The notes beneath the pieces were generated by a model. That model saw only the letters and a program-made list of their open reading frames with translations, had not been told where the DNA came from and made no database searches. A DNA stretch of 38,318 nt from a virus, in the IMG/VR virus record IMGVR_UViG_3300034073_003434, positions 1-38,318 of that record; one strand, written 5' to 3'. Both the position numbers and the translations under genes were made by a program. Positions 1 to 8,855 of the stretch are shown here, one piece after another (positions within the stretch are counted from its first letter, which is position 1; each line of letters begins with the position of its first letter).

Positions 1-52
1 GTTCCACTATGTCCCGTCGCGCGCGCGCGCTGACTGGTAAATGAGGCGCGAT

Positions 53-502
53 ATGGACCGTACCAAGCCAACAACCCGGAAACGGCTCGGAGTAGGGCGA
101 CCATCCGCCGCAATGGAGGCGGCCAAGCCACCGAAACCGACACGGACCTACATCCCCATCGAGGACCCGCCCCCAGCCGACGAAACAGAGGGCCTAACGC
201 CGATCGAGCACCGGCGTTGGTTGCTCGCCGAGACGATGAAAGCGTACGGACGCGCCCGTGACGACCGGTCGCACGTAGCATGCAGGCAGATGCTGCGCGA
301 CGCTGCGACCCTGCGGGACGAGATCGCCGCCATGGAGCGCGCCGATGCCGCCTCCAGCTCCTCGGCGGTGGACGGCCTCACGCCCGACGAATGGTCTGCC
401 GCCCTGCGGGAGCGCGCCGTGACGCTGACCGACGACGACCTCGAGGTGTTCGTCGCCGAGTACCTGTCGCGCAACAAGCACGTGCGCCTGGCGACGGGAT
501 GA
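53..502 (+). CDS. Putative terminase small subunit
   Basis: Predicted 149-residue protein directly upstream of the large terminase, the usual place for the small subunit that recognises packaging-start DNA. The N-terminus is basic and Pro/Lys rich (about residues 1-40), followed by a charged helical middle (about 50-105) and an acidic C-terminal helix. No clear helix-turn-helix is visible, so the assignment rests on position, size and composition. ATG at 53 is preferred because GAGG lies six bases upstream; an in-frame ATG at 41 lacks a ribosome binding site. The stop overlaps the next start (ATGA). It could instead be an unrelated small DNA-binding protein. Confidence 0.55.
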   Translation: MDRTKPTTRKRLGVGRPSAAMEAAKPPKPTRTYIPIEDPPPADETEGLTPIEHRRWLLAETMKAYGRARDDRSHVACRQMLRDAATLRDEIAAMERADAASSSSAVDGLTPDEWSAALRERAVTLTDDDLEVFVAEYLSRNKHVRLATG

Positions 503-1914
503 TCGGTCGTGGCGAGGCGGCCAGGATCCTTGAGGCCGCCGAAGCCCGCCGGCTCGGCGACCCGCTTCGTTCCGTCCGGCTGACCGACCCGCAACAAGCG
601 TTCTTGCAGGACGGCCGCCGCAAGTTGCTATGGCGCGGCGGCAACTCGATCGGCAAGACGTTCGCGCACGTGCTCCACATCCTCCACTTCGCTCGCGGCA
701 CCCACCCGTGGCAAGCAACGCCGCGCGGCCCGAAGCAGCTCATGCTCGCGGGCTACTCGTTCGCGCAGATGGATCCGCTCTGCCGCGCGCTGTGGGCGAT
801 CATCCCGAAAGACGAGATAGATCCAAAGGTAACCTACGCGCCGCGCCAAGGGTTCCGCGGCTACAAAGAGCCGGTGATCCCGTTCATCCGTGGCCCAGGC
901 GCCGGATCCGTGATCGCATTCGCGACGTACAAGCAGGGCGCCGGCCGCATCATGGGCGATCAGTTGCATTACTTCGGCATGGACGAGCCGCCGCCGGAGG
1001 GCGTGTGGGGTGAGGCACAACCGCGCCTCAATCGTCACTCTGGGCAGGCCCGCGTCACGATGACGCCGACCCCGGACAGTCCACCGCTCGGGTACATGCG
1101 CAAGCTGGTAGAGGACGGCAAGCTTACGGAGATGCAGACCAGCCTCACGGTGGAGGCGGTCACGCGCCGCGGCGGCCTGATCGACAGCCCGTGGATGTCG
1201 GCGGAAGACATCGAGGTCGCGCTGTCGAGCTACCTTGACGACGAGCTACCGATGCGACGCGATGGCGCCTGGGACGCGCTCGTTTCCGGCCGGTGGCTGT
1301 CGGCGGTCACCGACGCGATCCTGATCGACGAGATCCCCGACTCCGGGTGGTACGTGGCGGTCGGGGTCGATCACGGCGCCAAGGCCGGCCGGCAGTACGC
1401 CAGCCTCGTGCTGGCCAGCGCCGACGGCGAGCAGGTGATCGTCGCCGACGAAGCGCACGCCGACGGGGTGACCACGACACGCGAGGACGCGCAGGCCCTG
1501 CTCGCAATGCTCCAGCGCAACGGGATCCCGTACCACCAGGTGGACCACTGGCGTGGAGATCGCCGCCATGCCGGCGACTTCTGGGGCAACGAAAAGACGA
1601 ACCGCGAGCTCGCGCGCGAGATCTGCGATGAGCTCGGGATCCGCCAGCGCGACGCCGTGGAGCGGGGCCTGCGGATTCGAACGCCGCGGAAGTACCAGGG
1701 ATCCGTACGTTTCGGGTTTCGCTTGATCAACTCGCTGGCGAAGGCCGGTCGCCTCCAGGTCCACCGTCGGTGCGGGGGCTTCCGGGCTGGCGCGCTCGGG
1801 TGGGTCGGCAGGCCCGAGGATCCGCTGAAAGACCCGCTCGACGCGGCACGATACGCGATCGAAGCTCTACACGACGCGCAGGTCATTCACGCCCGGCGGG
1901 TGGAGGCCGCGTGA
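499..1914 (+). CDS. Terminase large subunit
   Basis: Predicted 471-residue packaging motor: an N-terminal ATPase that pumps DNA into the prohead and a C-terminal RNase H-fold nuclease that cuts concatemers. Visible motifs are Walker A GGNSIGKT (residues 47-54), Walker B HYFGMDEPPP (about 157-166) with its catalytic Glu, a coupling motif VTMTPTPDS (about 186-194), and a first nuclease Asp in VGVDHG (about 289-293). DAARYAIEAL near the C-terminus fits the last acidic nuclease motif. Size is normal for the family. The ATG at 499 overlaps the preceding TGA; longer upstream readings in this frame are out-of-frame shadow of the first gene. Confidence 0.93.
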   Translation: MIGRGEAARILEAAEARRLGDPLRSVRLTDPQQAFLQDGRRKLLWRGGNSIGKTFAHVLHILHFARGTHPWQATPRGPKQLMLAGYSFAQMDPLCRALWAIIPKDEIDPKVTYAPRQGFRGYKEPVIPFIRGPGAGSVIAFATYKQGAGRIMGDQLHYFGMDEPPPEGVWGEAQPRLNRHSGQARVTMTPTPDSPPLGYMRKLVEDGKLTEMQTSLTVEAVTRRGGLIDSPWMSAEDIEVALSSYLDDELPMRRDGAWDALVSGRWLSAVTDAILIDEIPDSGWYVAVGVDHGAKAGRQYASLVLASADGEQVIVADEAHADGVTTTREDAQALLAMLQRNGIPYHQVDHWRGDRRHAGDFWGNEKTNRELAREICDELGIRQRDAVERGLRIRTPRKYQGSVRFGFRLINSLAKAGRLQVHRRCGGFRAGALGWVGRPEDPLKDPLDAARYAIEALHDAQVIHARRVEAA

Positions 1915-1962
1915 TCCCGTGCAACACCACCACGCGATCCCCGTAGGCTGCTCGGAGGCTAC

Positions 1963-2271
1963 ATGCTCGCCCTGACCCTTGTCCTTGCGTGCGCCGCACT
2001 CGACACCGGATCCACGACCCCCGACGGCGCGCCCGTGCGCCTCGTGTACGAGGCCGACCCGGCCCGCGGCTCCATTCCCGGGATCCAGACCGACGGCCCC
2101 TACCAGGTCCTGCATTGCGTCTACGACAGCAGCGGTCCGCTGGCCTGTCGCGACGAGTCCGCGGCTTACATCCTGTGGGATGGCTTGCTCTGTTCTTCCG
2201 GGTTCTCCGGCGTCGGCCAGTGTTCGATCTCGCTCCTGGTTGCGGACGAGGTCCGGATCACGTATTGGTAG
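1963..2271 (+). CDS. Small predicted lipoprotein
   Basis: 102-residue protein with a very short hydrophobic N-terminus ending in LVLAC, a good lipobox with Cys10 as the lipidation site. The mature part has four more cysteines (HCVYD, ACRD, LCSS, QCS), suggesting two disulfides in an exported domain. GGAGG sits six bases before the ATG. It lies between terminase and portal, where no structural gene is expected, so it is probably an inserted cargo gene. Possible roles are superinfection exclusion at the cell surface or an outer-membrane spanin; neither is shown by sequence. The signal has no basic n-region, which lowers certainty about export. Confidence 0.6.
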   Translation: MLALTLVLACAALDTGSTTPDGAPVRLVYEADPARGSIPGIQTDGPYQVLHCVYDSSGPLACRDESAAYILWDGLLCSSGFSGVGQCSISLLVADEVRITYW

Positions 2272-2337
2272 CCTCGCGAGGTCGACCTGATCCACGCCCC
2301 CGAATCGCCGCCCGCCTCGTCGGATCCGCGCACCGTC

Positions 2338-3777
2338 GTGCGCTGGGACGTCGCGCGCCTGCGCCGCCGGCTGCTGTCCGGCGGCTGGCGATCCGATCTT
2401 GACGCCCGCGTGCAGGAGCACTTCGGCCCGACCCGCCGCGCCGTGATGGGGCGCGTGTCGATGGCGCGCAACCCGTTCCGCCGGTTGTGCACGGAGCTCG
2501 CCGTCAACTACGACCGGCCGCCGATGGTCCGACACCCGGCCCGACCGGTCCCGCTGCTGCTGGATCCGGGCGGCGTGCTCGACGCGATGGGCTTGTGGCC
2601 GCTCATGCAGTCGGTACAGTCCGACCTGATCGGCCTACGCGAGATGTGGATGCGCCTCGACTGGTCCGCGGAGCTCGGCCGGCCCGTTGTGCGCGCCGTG
2701 ACCCCCGACTGCATCGAGGCCACCCCGCACCCAGCCGACCCCAACGTGCCGGTCGAGGTCCGCGAGCTGCGGTGGATTCAGGTCCCGAGCATCGGATACC
2801 GGTGGGTCTGGGAGGTCCTGTCGATCGCGGATCCGGCCGCGCCTTCGTGGCGCTTCATCGAGGCCGCCCCGACGGCACCGTCGGACTACACCGCCGCCGT
2901 GCTCGGTCCCGCTGCCGGGTCGTACCCGTGGCGGTGGACCGAGGGCGACCGAGCAGGAACGCCGTTCCTCCCTGGCGTTCTGTACCACGCACGGATGCGC
3001 GGCCGCCTGTTCGACCCAACCGAAGGCGAGGAGGTGGTCGAAGGCACGCTCGACACCGGGGCGTCGTACACCTTCCTGGGCCACGTCATCTACCGTGCCT
3101 CGTGGCCGCGAAACATCGCCGTCGGCCTCGTGCCTGTCGGATCCGTGCCACGCGAAGGCCCCGACGGCCAGGCGCGGGCCGAGGTCGTGTCGGATCCGGT
3201 CGCGGTCAATCACTTTGAGCACATCGAGCCAGGTACACCCGGCACATTCAAGCAACTGCAACCGACCGACCCCGAAGCGTTGGCGCGCACCGTCGCGATG
3301 ATCGAGCGCTCGGTTGCCGACTTCGACGGCCTAGGCCTGTCCGCGCAGGTGACCCAGGCAAGCAGCAACCCGTGGTCGGCGGCGGCCCTCACGATCAGCC
3401 GCGACGACAAGCGGCGCGCCCAGCAGAAGTACACTCCGTCCCTGCGTGTCGCCGACCTCGCGCTCATCGAGCGCATCGCCGCGATCACGAACGGTGCGGC
3501 CGGCCTAACCGCGATCCCGGAGCAGGGGTACCGGATCGACTACGCCAGCGTACCGCTCGCGCGCGACGAAGCCGAGGCGATGCGCGCCCACCATGGCGAG
3601 CTGATCGCCGCTGGGCGGATGTCCACCGTCGACGCGTACCTGATCGAGCACCCCGGATCCACCGAGGAGGAGGCCCGCGCCGCCCTTCGGCGGATCGCCG
3701 CCGACAACGCCGAGTTTCGGGTGACCGCCGGCACGACTCCGGCCCCCGTGGTCACCCTTCCGGCGTCGGCCCCTTGA
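2338..3777 (+). CDS. Portal protein
   Basis: Predicted 479-residue portal, the dodecameric vertex ring through which DNA enters and leaves the head. Support: it directly follows the terminase and precedes scaffold and capsid, and has the family's usual length. It has a basic N-terminal region, a mixed alpha/beta core, the segment SSNPWSAAALTISRDDKRRA (about residues 342-361) and a helical C-terminus, as in SPP1-type portals. The GTG at 2338 has no good ribosome binding site. An in-frame CTG at 2287 with GAGG six bases upstream would add 17 residues and may be the true start. The C-terminus is Pro/Ala rich. Confidence 0.82.
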   Translation: MRWDVARLRRRLLSGGWRSDLDARVQEHFGPTRRAVMGRVSMARNPFRRLCTELAVNYDRPPMVRHPARPVPLLLDPGGVLDAMGLWPLMQSVQSDLIGLREMWMRLDWSAELGRPVVRAVTPDCIEATPHPADPNVPVEVRELRWIQVPSIGYRWVWEVLSIADPAAPSWRFIEAAPTAPSDYTAAVLGPAAGSYPWRWTEGDRAGTPFLPGVLYHARMRGRLFDPTEGEEVVEGTLDTGASYTFLGHVIYRASWPRNIAVGLVPVGSVPREGPDGQARAEVVSDPVAVNHFEHIEPGTPGTFKQLQPTDPEALARTVAMIERSVADFDGLGLSAQVTQASSNPWSAAALTISRDDKRRAQQKYTPSLRVADLALIERIAAITNGAAGLTAIPEQGYRIDYASVPLARDEAEAMRAHHGELIAAGRMSTVDAYLIEHPGSTEEEARAALRRIAADNAEFRVTAGTTPAPVVTLPASAP

Positions 3778-3820
3778 CGCTACCGCCGCAACGGTGCAAT
3801 CTGATCCAGCGAGAGGATCC

Positions 3821-4437
<617 letters not shown>

Positions 4438-4438
<1 letters not shown>

Positions 4439-5364
4439 TGCCCGCTGTCACCACCACGACCCCCGGATCCGATACCCTCGCCACGGCGATCGCGAGCAAG
4501 ACCGCGCTCCTCGTGCTCGGCGACCGCGCTTCGTTGCGTGGTCATCCGGCGCTGATCAACGTCGGGCCGCTGACCGGCCTGGGCGCGCCCGGATCCGGCT
4601 CGCTGTCCGGTACGATGCCGCTGCTCGGCCTCGACGGGATCCAGCGGATGACCGACGCGGCCGAAGCGTCGGGCCTCTCGGAGACCGCGATCAGCTCGGC
4701 CAAGCGCACGGTCACGATCGCCAAGAAGGGCCTCCGCCACGCCTTGTCCGACGAGCTCGCCGCGACGGATCCGACCGGATCCTTCAACGCGGCGCGCCTC
4801 GCGCAGTCCATCGCGATGTCGGCGAGCATGACGTTCACCGAGGAGATCGCGTCGCACGCCGCCGACTTCTCCACGGAGTCCGGCACGTCGGGCGCGGCGT
4901 TCGACCATGACATGTTCATGGCCGCGAAGCAGGCCCTCAACGACGCGGGCGTTCCGGGTCCGTACCTCGCCGTCCTGTACGATCACCACTTCTCGGAGTG
5001 GATGATCGACCTCGAAGGGCGGGGTGGCCTCACCCAGTGGCAGCCGGCCGCCGCCGAGATGCAGGTCCTCAAGGGCCGCGGCTACAAGGGCACCTACGAC
5101 GGCATCGAGATCTACACCTCGTCGCTCATGCCGGCCGACGGATCCAACCGCGTGAGCATGATGTTCGGCGTCGGCGCGATCGGCTACGCCGAGCAGGACC
5201 TCGTGCCGCAGCCCGGCACGATCGTACTGCTCCACGTCGGCCCGCTGCTGGTCGAGGCGATCCGCGGCGACGACGGCACGACCTCCGTGTTGGGTTGGTA
5301 CATGCTCGGCACGATCGAGATCGAGGACGCGCGCGGCACCAAGATCACGGCGCTGGCGGCCTGA
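4438..5364 (+). CDS. Major capsid protein (HK97-like fold)
   Basis: 308 residues, following the scaffold with a one-base overlap. The sequence has features of HK97-fold shell proteins: a helical N-terminal region, a long spine-helix-like stretch around residues 115-165, and a C-terminal half with an E-loop/A-domain-like series of strands ending in GTIEIEDARGTKIT. Size, gene order and the high Gly/Ala/Thr content support the call. The gene carries several GGATCC sites in more than one codon phase, including two within about 18 bases at 4765-4783. It is co-transcribed and probably translationally coupled with the scaffold. Confidence 0.85.
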
Positions 5365-5366
5365 TC

Positions 5367-6023
5367 ATGGCGAAGCCCGCAGCCACTACCAGCGCGCCCG
5401 TCGGCGGATCCGGTCCGCCGCGGGCCAAGCCTGCCGCCTCTGTTCCGGCGGCGGCCGCGGGCGCGCTCGTCCCGATGGATCCGTCGCCCCCGTTCGTGTT
5501 CCTTGCGCACCCCCATTCGTGGGACGTGGCGATGGTCGGCAACGAGGCCCTGCTGGTCCCGTCGCTGCGGGCGTTTCAGTTCCGCGGCGGGCGATCCGGA
5601 GTCATTCCGCTGCGTCGCTCGGCAGTCGGCGACCCCACCGAAGCGCTCGCCTCCCGCGGCCGCCTCGGGTGGATCCAGATCCCGCGCACCACCGGCGGCA
5701 AGGCGTTCGGCGAGGACTTCACCGACTACTGCGTCGGGTACGACGGCACGGCCGGTGACGTGCACATGCCCGTCTGGCAGCGCCCGATCGTGGTCGGCAC
5801 GCGCGTTCTACTCGACTACGACGACGACGGCTGGAACCGGTGGCGCCACGCGCTGATCGGCTCCGTGCTCGATGCCCCCTCGGCGCCGGCCCTCGCGGCG
5901 CTCCGGTCGCGACTGACGTCCGGTCAGCGCCGCCGAGCCAACCGCACCGGATCCGCCAGCGCCAAGGCCGCCGCCGACCTGTTCGGCGCCAAGCTCGCCG
6001 CCCTCACGAAACGCAAGGAGTGA
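5367..6023 (+). CDS. Putative virion structural protein after capsid
   Basis: 218 residues, starting two bases after the capsid stop. The first 45 residues are a flexible Ala/Pro/Gly tail. The middle (about 46-160) is a compact mixed domain with WDVAM, LGWIQIP and LLDYDDDGWNRW. The last 50 residues are a basic helix ending in KRKE. I do not recognise the family. A protein in this slot is often a minor capsid, head-vertex or DNA-binding head protein; the basic tail would suit contact with packaged DNA, which is inference. Translation is probably coupled to capsid synthesis. Confidence 0.6.
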   Translation: MAKPAATTSAPVGGSGPPRAKPAASVPAAAAGALVPMDPSPPFVFLAHPHSWDVAMVGNEALLVPSLRAFQFRGGRSGVIPLRRSAVGDPTEALASRGRLGWIQIPRTTGGKAFGEDFTDYCVGYDGTAGDVHMPVWQRPIVVGTRVLLDYDDDGWNRWRHALIGSVLDAPSAPALAALRSRLTSGQRRRANRTGSASAKAAADLFGAKLAALTKRKE

Positions 6024-6025
6024 CC

Positions 6026-6529
6026 ATGCACAACGTCCTCGCCGTACAGGTTGCCGACGGCACCACCACCCCCGCGGGTACCTCCGAGGTCGTTCTCGGC
6101 TCGCGCACGTTCCCGATCGGTGCCCTGCAGGCCGGCAAGGTGATCAAGTTCGAGGCGCTTGCTCGTACCACAAACAGCAACAGCACCGACACCCTGACCG
6201 TACGCGTCCGCCTCGGCCCGACTACGCTCACCGGCACTCCGATCGTGGAAAGCGCCGCAGTCGACCAGGCCAACAACGATGTGTGCTTGATCGAGGGCAC
6301 CCTGGTCGTGCGCGACGTCGACGGCGCCAGCGTGATCGAGTGCTTCGGCCGCTACAACGACCCCGATGCCGTCGGCACCGCCACCAAGGTGTGGTCGAGC
6401 AAGATCACGTCGCTGGATCTGGATCCGCAGGTCGCCGTGCTCCTGGAGGTCACCGGCCAGTGGTCGGTGTCGCACGCCGACAACGCCGCGGCGCTTGTCG
6501 CGCTCAACGTCTGGGAGAGCGCGGTCTGA
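6026..6529 (+). CDS. Putative capsid decoration or beta-sandwich structural protein
   Basis: 167 residues with a dense alternation of beta-strand-like segments and almost no helix. The sequence reads as a single jelly-roll or beta-sandwich with Thr/Val-rich strands and a conserved-looking FGRYNDPDAVGT turn. The protein begins two bases after the previous stop with AAGGAG upstream. In this position (after the capsid, before connector genes) many siphophages encode a head decoration or stabilising protein. A receptor-binding or tail-spike beta domain cannot be excluded, but tail genes begin later. Confidence 0.5.
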   Translation: MHNVLAVQVADGTTTPAGTSEVVLGSRTFPIGALQAGKVIKFEALARTTNSNSTDTLTVRVRLGPTTLTGTPIVESAAVDQANNDVCLIEGTLVVRDVDGASVIECFGRYNDPDAVGTATKVWSSKITSLDLDPQVAVLLEVTGQWSVSHADNAAALVALNVWESAV

Positions 6530-6549
6530 TCCGCGCTTCGGGGTGACCG

Positions 6550-7311
6550 GTGGCCGCTGCCGACACGATCTACGCAGCCCGGTTCTCCGGCCCAGAAACA
6601 CTCGTAAAGGGCCGGGCAAACCTCGTCACGTGCCCTCTGTACCGAGACGGCGCCGTCGTCGCCCCCGCGTCGTCGGGCTCGACGCTGACCGTGCTGCGCC
6701 CCGACGGGACCGCGCTCGTCGACGCACAGGCCGTCACCGTCACCGGATCCGTCGCGCAGTACTCTATCGGATCCTCGGTGCTTGCCGCCGAGCCGTATCG
6801 CGAAGGCTACTCGGTCGAGTGGTCGCTCGTCGTCGCCGGTACGACGCACCGGTTCCGCCGGTCGGGCGCGGTGTGTCGCAGCCAGCTCTACCCGGTCGTG
6901 ACCGACCTCGACCTGATCCGCCGACACAGCGACCTCGCCAGCCAGCGCCCCGCGTCGCTCGGGAGCTACCAGGCGCAGCTTGATGAGGCGTGGGCGGATC
7001 TGACGGACGACCTCCGCTTGCAGGGCAACCTCCCGCACCGGATCCTGTCGTCCGAGGACCTGCGGCGCGTCCACATGTTCCGGGCGTTGGTCATTATCTT
7101 TCGAGACTTCCGGGTCGGCGGCCAAGAGGCCAAGTGGGCCGACCTGCAAGCCGAATACGAGGACCTGGCCCGCAAGGCGTTTGACGGTCTGTCCGTGGTC
7201 TACGACCGCGACGAAGACGGCACCGGCGGCGAGGTCCGCCGCCCCGCACACGCCACCACGTTCTTTGCGGAGTCGACGACCCCGCCGCTGCGGTCCCCAT
7301 GGGGACGGTAG
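6550..7311 (+). CDS. Putative head-tail connector protein
   Basis: 253 residues from a GTG preceded by GGGGTGA. The N-terminal 100 residues look like an immunoglobulin-like beta domain (TVLRPDGTALVDA, YSVEWSLVVAGTTHRF). The C-terminal 140 are mainly helical, with HSDLASQRPASLGSYQAQLD and LRRVHMFRALVIIFRDFR, resembling adaptor/completion proteins that plug onto the portal. Its place between head proteins and the tail terminator supports a connector role. The C-terminus overlaps the next gene by 13 bases in another frame. The family is not recognised with certainty. Confidence 0.5.
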   Translation: MAAADTIYAARFSGPETLVKGRANLVTCPLYRDGAVVAPASSGSTLTVLRPDGTALVDAQAVTVTGSVAQYSIGSSVLAAEPYREGYSVEWSLVVAGTTHRFRRSGAVCRSQLYPVVTDLDLIRRHSDLASQRPASLGSYQAQLDEAWADLTDDLRLQGNLPHRILSSEDLRRVHMFRALVIIFRDFRVGGQEAKWADLQAEYEDLARKAFDGLSVVYDRDEDGTGGEVRRPAHATTFFAESTTPPLRSPWGR

Positions 7312-7739
7312 CCGCCAGCGCGATCCGTCAAGCGGTCGCCGCCAAGATCACGGCGTTGGGCGCTCCCTATCAGGAGCTGGCCCGCGCCTATGACCTCGTG
7401 CAAGCCGAGCCCGCTTCCGTGCTGCATGGCGGCTTCGCGGTCGGCCTTCCGGCGGCGGCCGACCTCCAGGACCGCCAGCGCTCCGGCGTCGGCGCGCTCA
7501 CGCTGACCCGAATGGTGGTCGTGCTGTTCTGGCGCGCCACCCCCAAGGACCAGATCGTTGCGTACGACGCCGCGCTCGACGCCGCGTCCGCCGTGCGCGT
7601 GGCGGTGTGCGCCGTGTCCCCGTCGTCCCCCGGCGACTGCTCGATCCGGTGGAAGGCCCAAGACGTCCGGGTTACGCCGGATCCCATGTGGTACGAGATC
7701 CGACTGGCGTTCGACGTCCAGCACGTCGCGCCAAACTAA
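7299..7739 (+). CDS. Putative tail terminator/completion protein
   Basis: 146 residues directly upstream of the tail tube gene, the standard site of the tail terminator that caps the tube and joins it to the head. The mixed alpha/beta pattern fits the family: an N-terminal helix (ASAIRQAVAAKI), strands around TRMVVVLFWRATPKDQIVAYD, and a final strand WYEIRLAFDVQHV that resembles the strand ending many terminator proteins. Starting at ATG 7299, it overlaps the upstream gene by 13 bases, suggesting coupling. Confidence 0.55.
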   Translation: MGTVAASAIRQAVAAKITALGAPYQELARAYDLVQAEPASVLHGGFAVGLPAAADLQDRQRSGVGALTLTRMVVVLFWRATPKDQIVAYDAALDAASAVRVAVCAVSPSSPGDCSIRWKAQDVRVTPDPMWYEIRLAFDVQHVAPN

Positions 7740-7748
7740 GGAGGGTGT

Positions 7749-8261
7749 ATGTCCGTTTCCGCCAACCCGCTCGTTCCAAAGGACGGGTCGATCGTCATCA
7801 CCGACGCGACCGGCACCCCGCTGTCGCTGACGATTCTGTACGAGGACGGCGACCTGCAGGTGCAGGGCCTGATGTCCGACCAGATGCGCAAGGAGGAGTT
7901 CAAGACCCGCGGCATTCCGTACGCGGTTCGCGAAGTCGAGCGCATGTCCATCCCGTTCACGTTCACCTGTCACGCCACCGGCATCATCGGCGATGGATCC
8001 ACCGCCCTGCCCGGCGACGCACTGCTGAAGCTCGGGGCGTGGGCGTCGGCAACCAGCAAGGCGAGCGCCGCCCAGGGCGGGGCGTACCTGCTCCAACTCG
8101 CGTGGACCGGCGAGCGGAGCAACTTCGGCGCGACCGCCGACAGCTCGATCACGCTGAAGTATTGCTCGTTCGAGGTCGACTTTGCCGAAGGCATCCCCGG
8201 CAAACTGTCGATCAAGGGCACTGCGCACGCGCTCTCCACCGACTACCTGACGATCGCGTGA
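7749..8261 (+). CDS. Major tail tube protein
   Basis: 170 residues with an excellent ribosome binding site (AAGGAGGG before the ATG), as expected for an abundant structural protein. The strands SIVITDATGTPLSLTILYED, SIPFTFTCHATGI and AYLLQLAWTGE fit the beta-barrel fold of tail tube proteins, and ITLKYCSFEVDFAEG reads as a late strand pair. It lies between the tail terminator and the tail chaperone, the canonical siphophage order. The protein would polymerise as stacked hexamers around the tape measure. Confidence 0.75.
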   Translation: MSVSANPLVPKDGSIVITDATGTPLSLTILYEDGDLQVQGLMSDQMRKEEFKTRGIPYAVREVERMSIPFTFTCHATGIIGDGSTALPGDALLKLGAWASATSKASAAQGGAYLLQLAWTGERSNFGATADSSITLKYCSFEVDFAEGIPGKLSIKGTAHALSTDYLTIA

Positions 8262-8265
8262 TCCG

Positions 8266-8688
8266 ATGAGCACCCCGACGCCACCGCCCACGATCAGCCT
8301 CGACGTCCCCGGCGTCGGCCCGTCGCACGCCGTGATCCTGCCCAACTTCGCAGCGCGCGACGACTGCGCGACCGCGTGGGCCCCCGCGTTCGACGCGGGC
8401 GGGGTGCGCCTGCTCCGCGTCCAGGCCGCGGCGATCGCGCTCGGTACGCGGATCCAGCGCCACGCCCCCGCGAAGTACGGCCCCGACTACGACCTGATGC
8501 GGTACGGCGGCGACGTCTACTCGTGGCTGATCGGCCTCGGCGTGTCGCGCACGGCCATCGCGGAGGCCGGCAACCGGATCCTGCCGCTGATGGTCGAGCA
8601 CCTGTCTCCGCGTGAGCCCGAGGTCGCAGAGGCCGCCGGCCCTTTGGGGGCAGGCGGGGCGCCCTCGACCGGTGGGCGATCCGACTAG
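8266..8688 (+). CDS. Tail assembly chaperone, short form (G-like)
   Basis: 140 residues between the tail tube and tape measure genes. Siphophages encode here a chaperone that coats the tape measure, made as a short form and as a -1 frameshift fusion. The body (about residues 25-115) is helical with an R-x-A-A-A-I-A-L core; the C-terminus after residue 125 is Gly/Pro rich and looks unselected, as expected for the termination tail. The putative slip site T TTG GGG lies at 8643-8649, in codons 127 and 128. Confidence 0.75.
   Translation: MSTPTPPPTISLDVPGVGPSHAVILPNFAARDDCATAWAPAFDAGGVRLLRVQAAAIALGTRIQRHAPAKYGPDYDLMRYGGDVYSWLIGLGVSRTAIAEAGNRILPLMVEHLSPREPEVAEAAGPLGAGGAPSTGGRSD
8643..8649 (+). 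promoter_or_regulatory. Putative -1 ribosomal slip site (TTTGGGG)
   Basis: The heptamer T TTG GGG fits the X XXY YYZ rule in the frame of the upstream gene (codons TTG GGG). Both tRNAs can re-pair after a one-base backward step. The -1 frame continues for 69 codons including the stop. GC-rich sequence downstream (GGGGCGCCC around 8655) could form a stimulatory structure, but I cannot fold it. Confidence 0.65.
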
Positions 8689-8855
8689 GGTTGACGGTCG
8701 CGCAAGACCCGATGTGGTACTACGGGCTCGACAGGGAGCGGCAGATCATGATCCTAGCACTCTACCGCGCCGAGTCCGGGCAGACCCCGAAGCCGCCGCC
8801 CGACCTGCGCGAGCTCGCCAAGGCCGCCGCGGCCGCCCGTGGGGGTAGCCTGTGA
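8649..8855 (+). CDS. Tail assembly chaperone frameshift extension (T-like)
   Basis: The -1 frame is open from 8616 to the TGA at 8853-8855. Reading after a -1 slip at T TTG GGG (8643-8649), about 68 residues are added, including RWAIRLGLTV and MWYYGLDRERQIMILALYRA, a well-formed protein sequence typical of the T part of G-T chaperones. It has no ATG or GTG start of its own with a good ribosome binding site near the frame opening (a TTG at 8691 is possible). The predicted fusion is about 196 residues. Frame, position and slippery heptamer all agree with lambda G/GT-type recoding; actual frameshifting is inferred. Confidence 0.72.
   Translation, partial: GRRGALDRWAIRLGLTVAQDPMWYYGLDRERQIMILALYRAESGQTPKPPPDLRELAKAAAAARGGSL

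Noticed and set aside
17-31. CGCGCGCGCG run at the left end as a packaging site
   Set aside because: Too short and simple to support as a cos or pac site without end mapping; mentioned only as context for the end-join finding.
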